A stretch of DNA of 20,456 bases from the IMG/VR virus record IMGVR_UViG_3300022750_000035, positions 1 to 20,456 of that record; one strand, given 5' to 3'. Shown piece after piece: positions 7,539-13,535 of this stretch (its first letter is position 1; the number at the start of each line of letters is the position of its first letter). The position numbers and the translations under genes are program-made. The notes beneath the pieces are model-generated. The model ran no database searches. It was given only the letters and a program-made list of their open reading frames with translations, and had not been told where the DNA came from. This DNA is from a virus.

Positions 7539-8140
7539 AGTTGTACGAAAAATATAAAACACTGCTTAAAAATGCTAAAATAACAGCAGTTTTAAGGCTT
7601 GCACATTTCATGACTGAAATACACCATGAATCAGGGTTGGAGCCAATTAACGAAAGTCTTAATTACTCTGTTGAAGGTTTAATTAGTGGTTTTGGCAGGC
7701 ACAGAATAAGCATTTTAGATGCCAAGAAATATGGAAGAACGGCTACTCAAAAAGCCAATCAGGAAATGCTTGCTAACATTCTATATGGTGGCGCATGGGG
7801 AAAAATAAACTTAGGAAATTTATTTGTTGGTGATGGTTGGAAATACAGGGGGCGTGGATTTAAACAAATAACAGGACGTGCCAATTATGAAGCTCTTTCA
7901 AAAGACACCGGAATTGATTACGTTAATAATCCTGATTTACTTTTGAACGAAGCCGATGCGATGAACTCAGCAATATGGTTTTGGAAAAAACACAACTTAA
8001 ACAAATATGCTGACTTGGATGATTTAGATTCAATTAGAGATATAATAAATTTGGGTCACTTAACAAAACAGGAAGGTGATGCAAAAGGATATGACAAATG
8101 CGTAATATTACTTAAACAATATAAAAAAGAATTATCATGA
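7535..8140 (+). CDS. Endolysin, GH19 chitinase-like (peptidoglycan hydrolase)
   Basis: A 201 aa protein made of one glycoside hydrolase family 19 domain, which in phages cleaves the glycan strand of peptidoglycan. Seen in order: HFMTEIHHES (residues 24-33), where Glu32 matches the family's catalytic acid; the NESLNYSVEGL block with Glu40; and GDGWKYRGRGFKQITGRANY near residues 99-118, the signature G-R-G-x-x-Q-x-T-G-R-x-N-Y motif. No signal peptide is present, so release needs a holin. It overlaps the preceding holin candidate by ATGA and the following spanin candidate by four bases, as in a classical lysis cassette. Confidence 0.92.
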   Translation: MKLYEKYKTLLKNAKITAVLRLAHFMTEIHHESGLEPINESLNYSVEGLISGFGRHRISILDAKKYGRTATQKANQEMLANILYGGAWGKINLGNLFVGDGWKYRGRGFKQITGRANYEALSKDTGIDYVNNPDLLLNEADAMNSAIWFWKKHNLNKYADLDDLDSIRDIINLGHLTKQEGDAKGYDKCVILLKQYKKELS

Positions 8141-8709
8141 AACGATTAAACTTAAAGGACATTGGAATTGCATTAGTATTGTTTGTTTACATTTCTCTAA
8201 TTGCTCTGGGAATGATGAGCTGCTCGGCCAGAAAAACCCAAACCGAAATCAATAAAGAAGAGAAAAAGGAAGTTGTTGTTGATAACTCTGTTCTGGAAAA
8301 AAAATCAGAAACCAACGTGAAGGAAACTATCACCAATAAAGTTGATGATAAAAACGAAACCGTTACCGAGGAAACTGTTTATGAACCAAAAGATGAATCA
8401 AAAGAATCTTTTATCATTGAAAAAGATGGAACTAAAACTATTTTAAACAATGCAAAAAAGACGGTTAAAAAAACCACTCAAAAGAACAACACTCAGTCTG
8501 AATCCAAAGTAGATTCTGAAATAACGCAAAAGGAGGCTTCTAAGGACAAAAAAGCAATTAAACTAACTGACGAGTCTAAAACTTATAAAAAGCAAAAGGA
8601 AACGAAAAAAGAAGCTTTTCCGTGGTATTATTGGGTGTTAATTGCCGGAGTAATTGCCACTGCCATTTGGTTACTGAATAAGTACAAGGATAAAATTTGG
8701 TGGTTTTAG
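8137..8709 (+). CDS. Probable unimolecular spanin (lipoprotein with C-terminal membrane anchor)
   Basis: A 190 aa protein. The N-terminus has a basic start, a hydrophobic stretch (residues 9-25) and Cys29 in GMMSCSA, a loose Bacteroidetes-style lipobox. A long Lys/Glu/Thr-rich stretch (30-160) would cross the periplasm. A membrane segment lies at about 163-184 (WYYWVLIAGVIATAIWLL), followed by a basic/aromatic end. An outer-membrane lipid anchor and an inner-membrane segment in one chain is the layout of u-spanins, which fuse the two membranes in the last step of lysis. The ATGA overlap with the endolysin gene supports this. The lipobox match is imperfect, and an o-spanin-like lipoprotein with an accidental TM is the alternative. 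Confidence 0.72.
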   Translation: MKRLNLKDIGIALVLFVYISLIALGMMSCSARKTQTEINKEEKKEVVVDNSVLEKKSETNVKETITNKVDDKNETVTEETVYEPKDESKESFIIEKDGTKTILNNAKKTVKKTTQKNNTQSESKVDSEITQKEASKDKKAIKLTDESKTYKKQKETKKEAFPWYYWVLIAGVIATAIWLLNKYKDKIWWF

Positions 8710-8721
8710 AAAAATAATAAG

Positions 8722-8750
8722 ACTTTTGTTTTGTTATTAAAAACTTTTGT
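8722..8750. promoter_or_regulatory. Tandem operator-like boxes, 21 bp apart (AC-TTTT-GT)
   Basis: ACTTTTGT occurs at 8722-8729 and 8743-8750, starting exactly 21 bp apart. The second box ends one base before the -7 element at 8752. The same AC-N4-GT boxes at the same 21-bp step occur at the 17953 promoter. The AC/GT ends are palindromic, as expected for a dimeric regulator. Confidence 0.55.
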
Positions 8751-8759
8751 CTATATTTG
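8730..8759 (+). promoter_or_regulatory. Strong Bacteroidetes-type promoter of the early operon
   Basis: TTTG at 8730-8733 and TATATTTG at 8752-8759 are separated by 18 bases, a good match to the -33 / -7 (TAnnTTTG) arrangement. Transcription should start near 8765-8767, giving a leader of about 120 bases before the ATG at 8890. Confidence 0.75.
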
Positions 8760-8765
8760 CCCTAT

Positions 8766-8889
8766 AAGTTTGAAAGCTCTAACCGATCAAACTCTCCATA
8801 AGAAACTAGCAAAATGCTATTAGGGGATATCGAGGTTAGAGCCGATGGAACCTTTTAGCATTTTCTCATTTTAATCAAAAACTATAATT
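8766..8889 (+). ncRNA. Structured leader RNA with interlocking pseudoknot pairings
   Basis: Three exact long-range pairings are visible. S1: AGTTTGA 8767-8773 with TCAAACT 8787-8793 (7 bp). S2: GCTCTAACC 8776-8784, lying in the S1 loop, with GGTTAGAGC 8834-8842 (9 bp), making an H-type pseudoknot. S3: AAAATGCTA 8811-8819 with TAGCATTTT 8856-8864 (9 bp), which interlocks with S2. S3 competes with a local hairpin TAGC/GCTA (8807-8810 with 8816-8819). S1 begins at about the expected transcription start. The last pairing ends 25 bases before the ATG of the next gene. The layout suggests a cis-regulatory RNA or riboswitch-like element. It does not match any riboswitch or ribozyme class I recognise, and no ligand can be inferred. 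Confidence 0.55.
8814..8858 (+). CDS. Possible 14-residue leader peptide
   Basis: ATG 8814 opens a short frame ending at TAG 8856-8858, encoding MLLGDIEVRADGTF. The start codon lies in the 5' strand of pairing S3 and the stop codon in its 3' strand, so translation would disturb the fold. An A-rich stretch precedes the ATG. It may be chance; short frames of this size are common. Confidence 0.2.
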   Translation: MLLGDIEVRADGTF

Positions 8890-9096
8890 ATGAAATCAAA
8901 ACTTAAATTACCCGTTGTTGAGACCAATAGGCTAAACGAAGCTTTTAAAGAAGCAAATGTTCAATGTAAATCTTTGTCTAAAGCTTTGCGAAAAAATGAT
9001 CCGAGATCATGGTTCGAAAAATTCTATGATTCAGTAACCAACTTTCTGAGCGGAGGAAAGTCTTTTGCTCCTAATGAATTAAAACCTCTTAGATAA
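8890..9096 (+). CDS. Small basic protein, first gene of the early operon, unknown function
   Basis: A 68 aa basic protein (KSKLKLPVVETN at the start, helical middle NRLNEAFKEANVQ, WFEKFYDSVTNFLSGG near the end). No recognised domain, signal peptide or membrane helix. It follows the structured leader and is the first gene under the strong promoter at 8730-8759, so it is probably made early and abundantly. Its stop overlaps the next ATG by one base (TAATG). Confidence 0.65.
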   Translation: MKSKLKLPVVETNRLNEAFKEANVQCKSLSKALRKNDPRSWFEKFYDSVTNFLSGGKSFAPNELKPLR

Positions 9097-9602
9097 TGGA
9101 AAGAAGAGCATTTATAAAAATGAGGTTTTATGAATATCCATCGAATAAATTTTATTATGATGTGGATGATATGTTTAAAAATCCATCTGTAAAACCTTCT
9201 GAATTGTTAAGCGGAAATGATTCATATATCAAAATGGATTTTTACGCTTACGAAAAAGAAGAGTTTACGGGAAAAGAAATTTATCAGGGCGATATTGTTG
9301 AGGCTTTAGTTGATATTCCTTCATCTCCAAATTATCACGGAAACAATAAACAATCATATAAAATTTATGGTTTAGTTGTTTTTGACCACAGAGGATTTGG
9401 AATTTTAAACCTTAAAAAAGGAAAAGGAAGAAACAATTGGCACAGAAAACAAATGGGAAGTATTGGGCAAAATTACATTCATACTTTTAAAATAATTGGA
9501 AATCAGTACCAAAATCCTGAGTTAGTAAATCCAGAGTTGCCAAAGCCAGAATATTTAGGTGATGATGATGGCTATTATGCTGACAATTACATTGGGTTAT
9601 GA
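9096..9602 (+). CDS. YopX-like phage protein
   Basis: A 168 aa protein whose layout matches the YopX family (PF09643), widespread in phages of Firmicutes and Bacteroidetes. Residues about 55-68 read EEFTGKEIYQGDIVEAL, matching the family's D-x-x-G-x-E-I-Y-E-G-D-I-V motif. A middle block (YGLVVFDHRGFGIL) and the C-terminal HTFKIIGNQYQNPELV match the family's ieViGNiyEnPEL ending. Function of the family is unknown. The C-terminal tail is acidic (GDDDGYYAD). The gene sits between the operon's first gene and the run of tiny membrane proteins. Confidence 0.75.
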   Translation: MERRAFIKMRFYEYPSNKFYYDVDDMFKNPSVKPSELLSGNDSYIKMDFYAYEKEEFTGKEIYQGDIVEALVDIPSSPNYHGNNKQSYKIYGLVVFDHRGFGILNLKKGKGRNNWHRKQMGSIGQNYIHTFKIIGNQYQNPELVNPELPKPEYLGDDDGYYADNYIGL

Positions 9603-9697
9603 AAAAACAAAATAACAACATAGCCAATTGGTGCTTATTAATTGTATTTGCAATATGTGCCTTTATAACAATAGGAACTAAATTAGGATGGTTTTAG
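9599..9697 (+). CDS. Tiny single-span membrane protein (32 aa)
   Basis: ATG 9599 overlaps the previous stop (ATGA). The product has a polar start (MKKQNNNIANW) and one membrane helix (CLLIVFAICAFITIGTKLGWF). No family recognised. It is the first of three consecutive micro-membrane-protein genes before the replication genes. Support comes from tight packing and a clean hydrophobic helix. Confidence 0.5.
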   Translation: MKKQNNNIANWCLLIVFAICAFITIGTKLGWF

Positions 9698-9699
9698 CA

Positions 9700-9837
9700 A
9701 TGAACAGACTACAGAGAAAAAAAAGGAAAGATAAACGGTGTGCTAATATCGTTTCTTACGCAACAGTTATAATTATATCGCTTATGTTCATCGGGTGGGT
9801 TTCTTTTATAATTTACGTAATAAAGCAAAATTCATAA
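9700..9837 (+). CDS. Tiny single-span membrane protein (45 aa)
   Basis: The start lies two bases after the preceding stop. The N-terminus is strongly basic (MNRLQRKKRKDKR) and is followed by one membrane helix (ATVIIISLMFIGWVSFIIYV), which by the positive-inside rule places the N-terminus in the cytoplasm. Function unknown; candidates include superinfection exclusion or inhibition of a host membrane protein, but nothing in the sequence decides this. Confidence 0.5.
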   Translation: MNRLQRKKRKDKRCANIVSYATVIIISLMFIGWVSFIIYVIKQNS

Positions 9838-9870
9838 ATTAATTAATCAAATTTTAAGACCAGAAACATT

Positions 9871-10002
9871 ATGAAAGATTCAGACAAACCATTGATGAGG
9901 TTTATAATCGTCACATTAATTTTAGGATTTATAGCTTGGATAGCCATTGGAGGACTATTGGTTTATTGGCTTTATGGTTTAATCTTAAAAATAACATCAT
10001 GA
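9871..10002 (+). CDS. Tiny single-span membrane protein (43 aa)
   Basis: A short polar start (MKDSDKPLMRF) is followed by a long hydrophobic helix (IIVTLILGFIAWIAIGGLL and beyond). Its stop overlaps the next gene's ATG (ATGA, 9999-10002), which supports translation and helps fix the start of that gene. No family recognised. Confidence 0.5.
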   Translation: MKDSDKPLMRFIIVTLILGFIAWIAIGGLLVYWLYGLILKITS

Positions 10003-10409
10003 GCCAGTTAAAGAAACTGCAGTCTTGGTTAAGTGCTTACAAAAAAGCAAATGACCGTTTTCCGGAAGAGAAGGAGATTGCCTTCAAAATTAAAGAATTG
10101 CTGAAAGAGGATTCCATTGAGGTAAAATCTAAATCAAAGCAGATTTACTTTCGGGAAAGTCAATGGTGTGATTATCGAACGTTAGCATTAGAGCTTGCAA
10201 AAAACAAAAAGTTTGTGAAGGAATATGCAGGAGTTGATTTAAGAGCTTATATTGAAAGCATGTTGGCTTGGAGTGAGAAGGGAAATACTTCTACTGATTT
10301 AGGTTGGAAATTAGCAATTCAGAATTGGATTCGTAGAGCCAAACAAGACGGTAGAATGATTATGAAGCCTGTTTTGGAGAATAAAGAAAAAGGATATGTA
10401 AATCATTAA
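9999..10409 (+). CDS. Replication-associated protein preceding the helicase, unknown family
   Basis: A 136 aa basic protein. The frame is open back to 9936, but ATG 9999 is preferred because it forms an ATGA overlap with the preceding gene and begins MSQLKKLQSWLSAYKKA. The C-terminal half (YIESMLAWSEKGNTSTDLGW, then LAIQNWIRRAKQDGRM) has the conserved Trp-rich look of the ends of phage replication-initiation proteins. It lies nine bases before the SF4 helicase gene. It may be a helicase loader or DNA-binding partner; this is inferred from position and composition. Confidence 0.65.
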   Translation: MSQLKKLQSWLSAYKKANDRFPEEKEIAFKIKELLKEDSIEVKSKSKQIYFRESQWCDYRTLALELAKNKKFVKEYAGVDLRAYIESMLAWSEKGNTSTDLGWKLAIQNWIRRAKQDGRMIMKPVLENKEKGYVNH

Positions 10410-10418
10410 TAGTGTCAT

Positions 10419-11405
10419 ATGATTGATAAAAGGTTTGAAATTGCTACGTATGATAATACTCGTGATTTAATGTATAAATACAGAGAGCAGGGAGCCTTAA
10501 GAGGTGTTTATTTAGGGTTTCCTGAACTTCATGAAATTTATACAATGTCATTGCCAGGTTGTACCGAGTGGACAGGAACGCCTCAGTCAGGTAAAAGTGA
10601 AGTTCTTTTGGAAAAGCTTTTAAATACTTCATTGTTTTATGGGTGGAAACACTTACTATATGTACCTGATATTGGTAGAAAAGAAGTAGTTATTGCAAAA
10701 TTGATTCATAAAATATCTGGTAAAACTTTTGACAAAAGATATATAAATTCAAACTACATATCAGAAGCCGAAATAGAAAGGCATCTACAGTGGATTTTAG
10801 AGCACTTTTTTATATTAACTAGAAAAGATACTAAAAAGAAAATAACGCCTTATGAGTTTTGGGATTTGGCGGTTCAGATGAAGTACGACATGGGGCTGCA
10901 TACTGCTACAATTGATAGTTGGAAAGATATGAAGCGTTATGTTGGAAGAGACGGAGAACCAATTCATAGAGATGATTTGTATTTAGAAGATGTTTTAGAG
11001 TATAGAAATACACTTTCAGAGGAACACAATTTACATTTTCACATTATCATACATCCTCTTAAAACAGAGTTTGATTCTACAGGAAAGAGGAAGCCTCCTC
11101 ATCCTTATGATCTAAAAGGCGGTACTACTTGGTTTGATTCTGGAAAATGCCAAGTGACAATTCACAGAATTGATGGAAGTCCAAATGGCTTTAGATTTAT
11201 AGTCTATAAAGGAAAACCAGAAACAGTAGCTAAAATAGGTGAATGTATAATGTATTATGATGCTACAAAATCTAGGATTTATACAGATGGACCAGAAGGC
11301 AAGAAGTATGCTAATGCAAAATACATTGCTCCTAAAGCTAGTTTACTTGAAAAACAATCGTTACACGAGGATGATGATGAAGAAGATCCTGAATTACCAT
11401 TTTAA
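10419..11405 (+). CDS. SF4 (Twinkle/DnaB-like) replicative helicase ATPase domain
   Basis: A 328 aa RecA-fold ATPase expected to unwind the phage replication fork. Visible: GVYLGFPELHEIYTMSLPGC (29-48), the usual lead-in to the fold; Walker A GTPQSGKS (53-60); Walker B-like TATID (162-166); HIIIHPLK (208-215), matching the sensor/His motif; and DLKGGTTWFDSGKCQVTIHR (231-250), matching the Twinkle motif ending in the arginine finger. In the H1a position, where these helicases usually have Glu, the sequence is YVPD (Asp84). There is no primase domain, so it equals only the helicase half of T7 gp4 or Twinkle. The tail ends in an acidic stretch and PELPF, like an SSB C-terminal tip. An alternative is a RecA/RepA-type ATPase. 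Confidence 0.8.
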   Translation: MIDKRFEIATYDNTRDLMYKYREQGALRGVYLGFPELHEIYTMSLPGCTEWTGTPQSGKSEVLLEKLLNTSLFYGWKHLLYVPDIGRKEVVIAKLIHKISGKTFDKRYINSNYISEAEIERHLQWILEHFFILTRKDTKKKITPYEFWDLAVQMKYDMGLHTATIDSWKDMKRYVGRDGEPIHRDDLYLEDVLEYRNTLSEEHNLHFHIIIHPLKTEFDSTGKRKPPHPYDLKGGTTWFDSGKCQVTIHRIDGSPNGFRFIVYKGKPETVAKIGECIMYYDATKSRIYTDGPEGKKYANAKYIAPKASLLEKQSLHEDDDEEDPELPF

Positions 11406-11414
11406 AATTAAGCC

Positions 11415-11840
11415 ATGAAAAAAGAAGAAATATCGTTAGCAAAATGGCATGTAGATAAAATGAAGGAAAACCGAAAGTATTTTGAATATTCTGATTTATC
11501 TCAAAACATTTTAGAGCAACAGAAAGATGATGATTTGCTTTTACTTGGAGACTGGCTTACAGAGGTTCATTCTAAATTAAAGCCAGATGATAAAAGACGG
11601 CATGAGGTTTTTCTTTTAATTCAGGGATTGTGGAGAGTAGAAAAGTATTGTGGTGGTTTGGAGACAATTGCAAAGTCCAGTACAGTTAGGCTTATGAATG
11701 CCATGAAAAGAAACGAGGAATTGGAATCTCAACTAAAGTTGGCACAATATCAAATAATTCAGGATAAGGCAAAATATGATTTGGAAGTAAAAAGTCTAAA
11801 AAATCAAATTGAGTTCATGGAGAAAAACAGTAAAGCGTGA
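11415..11840 (+). CDS. Coiled-coil protein next to the helicase, unknown function
   Basis: A 141 aa charged protein with a coiled-coil C-terminal third (about residues 95-137, RNEELESQLKLAQYQIIQ and a Lys/Glu heptad pattern). The N-terminal part contains WLTEVHSKLKPDDKRRHEVF. No recognised domain. It starts nine bases after the helicase stop and is probably co-translated. Parts of it resemble ordinary phage hypothetical proteins of replication modules. Confidence 0.65.
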   Translation: MKKEEISLAKWHVDKMKENRKYFEYSDLSQNILEQQKDDDLLLLGDWLTEVHSKLKPDDKRRHEVFLLIQGLWRVEKYCGGLETIAKSSTVRLMNAMKRNEELESQLKLAQYQIIQDKAKYDLEVKSLKNQIEFMEKNSKA

Positions 11841-11844
11841 TATT

Positions 11845-12114
11845 TTGGCAAAGAAAACAATTTCGTCAATTAATAAAGATCCGGCCAAATTGTATTTCGT
11901 TTCAAAGCATGGGATTTCAATATATCCTATTCCAGAATCAGAATATAAAAGCCGGAGAGGATCTTATGCTTCAAAAAGCAATAAATGGTATATTGAAGTG
12001 AATAACAACGGTAAAATTAAAACATTTGATAAAGTGGTTCCAGAGCCAGAACTTACAGAGACAATCTGGAAAACAATAAATTATTATTATAAACTTTTAA
12101 CTGAAAAAAAATGA
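11845..12114 (+). CDS. Small protein with KLYFVSKHG motif, unknown function (TTG start)
   Basis: The frame has no ATG near its start. TTG 11845, four bases after the previous stop, gives an 89 aa product beginning MAKKTISSINKDPAK. A TTG at 11809 is possible but would overlap the previous gene by 32 bases. The segment PAKLYFVSKHG resembles PGKLYFVIKHG at the end of the ASCH protein (13168-13524), with 15 identical bases (11887-11901 and 13480-13494). The rest (NKWYIEVNNNGKIKTFDKVV) looks like a small beta-rich protein. Its end overlaps the next gene by ATGA. Confidence 0.55.
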   Translation: MAKKTISSINKDPAKLYFVSKHGISIYPIPESEYKSRRGSYASKSNKWYIEVNNNGKIKTFDKVVPEPELTETIWKTINYYYKLLTEKK

Positions 12115-12335
12115 GTATAGAAATTGGAAACGTTTTTAAAACGCAGGCAGGGAATTATTTAAGACTTGAAAAAATAGTTGGAATATTATTCCATTTCATA
12201 TTGGTGACTAAGGACAATGAGCCAATTCCGGAGGAGTTAAATTTCGCAGGAAGAGTAGTGGTTAGAAGTAAGGTTTCTTACACGGAGGAGACAGTATCAA
12301 GTTTTAAAAAGCAAAAAATACAATGGCAAAAATAG
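12111..12335 (+). CDS. Small beta-rich protein, unknown function
   Basis: A 74 aa basic protein beginning MSIEIGNVFKTQAGNYLRLEK, with alternating hydrophobic residues suggesting a small barrel (GNVFKTQAGNYLRL, ILFHFILVTKD, GRVVVRSKVSY). No recognised family. It is tightly packed, with four-base and 13-base overlaps with its neighbours. Confidence 0.6.
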   Translation: MSIEIGNVFKTQAGNYLRLEKIVGILFHFILVTKDNEPIPEELNFAGRVVVRSKVSYTEETVSSFKKQKIQWQK

Positions 12336-12535
12336 AATTAACTCAGGAGCAAAAGGATTTCAAATTGGACTCATTAACCCTTAATCGAGATTTTGATTAT
12401 TGGCTTACAAAAGCTAAGTGCATGTGGAATCTTAAGCAGACGAACCAGAAGTATAATGAGCTTCGACTTACTCTGGATCACGCAATGGCAATGGAGGCAT
12501 TGAAGCGACAAATGTATAGTAACGCATTAAAATAA
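12323..12535 (+). CDS. Small helical protein, unknown function
   Basis: A 70 aa protein, predicted mostly helical (ELTQEQKDFKLDSLTLNRDF, then YNELRLTLDHAMAMEALKRQ). It starts 13 bases before the previous stop and ends six bases before the RusA-like gene. No domain recognised. Confidence 0.6.
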   Translation: MAKIELTQEQKDFKLDSLTLNRDFDYWLTKAKCMWNLKQTNQKYNELRLTLDHAMAMEALKRQMYSNALK

Positions 12536-12541
12536 TTTGCT

Positions 12542-13075
12542 ATGGAAAACGAAAATTATAAGTTGATAAAGGAAATTGTGATTTTAGATCCCCCAACTCA
12601 TTACGATGTTCCTTACAAGAAGCCAAAGTATGATAAAGACGGAAAGCTTATTGAGAAAATAAGATACTATCTTACAGGGAATTTGTTCTATTCAGATGCA
12701 GGTTCAATTCATACGGTTAGAAAAATCATTCAGGAGACAAAGGAATTTTTGTTTCAATATTTAAAAGGCATTCCTCCTCTTGACAAAATGAGATTTGAAT
12801 TTGAGTATCATCACATGAAAACAATCGACTTAGATAATAAATTTTCGTTCTGGGGGAAAGTGTTTCTGGACATACTTAAAACTCCAACCCAAAAGCAAAT
12901 AAACCGCGCTCTTTTATATAAAAAACCTGTTATAACAACTAACACTATCCCTGATGATAATAGTAAGCACATGGACGGATTTAGCTGTAAGTTTATCTCA
13001 GGCGAACACAAAATGGTTTTCAGAATTTATGGTAGAGCAAAATCGGAACAAAAAACAATATTCTTTGATAGCTAA
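12542..13075 (+). CDS. RusA-like Holliday junction resolvase (divergent)
   Basis: A 177 aa protein. RusA enzymes cut four-way DNA junctions and debranch replication intermediates. The signature is visible: TIDLDNKFSFWGKVFLDIL (95-112), with Asp96, Asp98 and Asn99, a Lys (106) and Asp110, matching D-x-D-N-(x)n-K-x-x-x-D. This is followed by PDDNSKHMDG (137-146), where Asp138/Asp139 match the later acidic residue of the active site. The N-terminal stretch (VPYKKPKYDKDG) and the C-terminal beta strand (HKMVFRIYG) fit. It is longer than E. coli RusA (120 aa), with extra sequence at both ends. Context with helicase, NinG-like and exonuclease genes agrees. Confidence 0.72.
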   Translation: MENENYKLIKEIVILDPPTHYDVPYKKPKYDKDGKLIEKIRYYLTGNLFYSDAGSIHTVRKIIQETKEFLFQYLKGIPPLDKMRFEFEYHHMKTIDLDNKFSFWGKVFLDILKTPTQKQINRALLYKKPVITTNTIPDDNSKHMDGFSCKFISGEHKMVFRIYGRAKSEQKTIFFDS

Positions 13076-13085
13076 AACTAAAAAA

Positions 13086-13187
13086 ATGGAACATTTAATA
13101 TTAATCGTATTTTGGATAGGAGTTGCAATTGGAATATGGGCCGGAAAAATAGCATACAAACCAATAGATGAAAAAAATGAAAAATAA
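13086..13187 (+). CDS. Tiny single-span membrane protein (33 aa)
   Basis: ATG 13086 begins a product of one hydrophobic helix (HLILIVFWIGVAIGIWAG) followed by KIAYKPIDEKNEK. The frame is open further left but would overlap the RusA gene, so the internal ATG is preferred. The end overlaps the next gene by 20 bases. Function unknown. Confidence 0.45.
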   Translation: MEHLILIVFWIGVAIGIWAGKIAYKPIDEKNEK

Positions 13188-13524
13188 CCTTCAAATGTCA
13201 TTAAAACGCAAATGGTTTGAAATGACAAAAGCCGGAATAAAAAAAGAGGATTATCGTGAAATAACAAAACATTGGATTTCTAGGTTGACAAAAGGAAAGA
13301 GTTTTTCTGTTGTCCATAATGAAGATGGTATTGAGATTGACGTTGTATTTAAAAAATTTGATTTTAATATAATGACTTTAGGTTATCCAAAATCAGGAGA
13401 TACGGAAAGAATTTTAAAGTTACAACACGCAGGTATCGAGATACGCAACGGAAATCCTGAATGGGGAGCAGAGCCAGGTAAATTGTATTTCGTTATAAAA
13501 CACGGAGAGGTTATTAACAACTAA
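13168..13524 (+). CDS. ASCH-domain-like protein
   Basis: A 118 aa protein with the layout of phage ASCH proteins, a PUA-like fold linked to RNA or nucleotide binding. Seen: LKRKWFEMTKAGIKKEDYRE (residues 11-31 region), matching the family's sLkkewFdmIlsGeKkeEYRe start; HWISRL; the GYPKSGDTERILKL block; and the C-terminal PEWGAEPGKLYFVIKHG, which is highly characteristic. ATG 13168 is used; ATG 13195 (MSLKRKWFEM) would place the domain right at the start and avoid the 20-base overlap. The target nucleic acid is unknown. Confidence 0.72.
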   Translation: MKKMKNNLQMSLKRKWFEMTKAGIKKEDYREITKHWISRLTKGKSFSVVHNEDGIEIDVVFKKFDFNIMTLGYPKSGDTERILKLQHAGIEIRNGNPEWGAEPGKLYFVIKHGEVINN

Positions 13525-13535
13525 AATAGATAAAA

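Noticed and set aside
8710-8740. Terminator after the spanin gene
   Set aside because: Only a 5-bp AT stem (AATAA with TTATT) can be drawn and there is no GC core; the region is better explained by promoter and operator boxes.
8766-8864. HDV-like ribozyme or other known self-cleaving ribozyme in the leader
   Set aside because: The strand order of S1 and S2 resembles HDV P1/P2, but there is no P3/L3 segment between the S2 5' and S1 3' strands (only two bases). No hammerhead core (CUGAUGA with GAAA) is present either.
12811-13011. Minus-strand frame inside the RusA-like gene
   Set aside because: It runs antisense to the RusA active-site region, which is clearly the coding strand.
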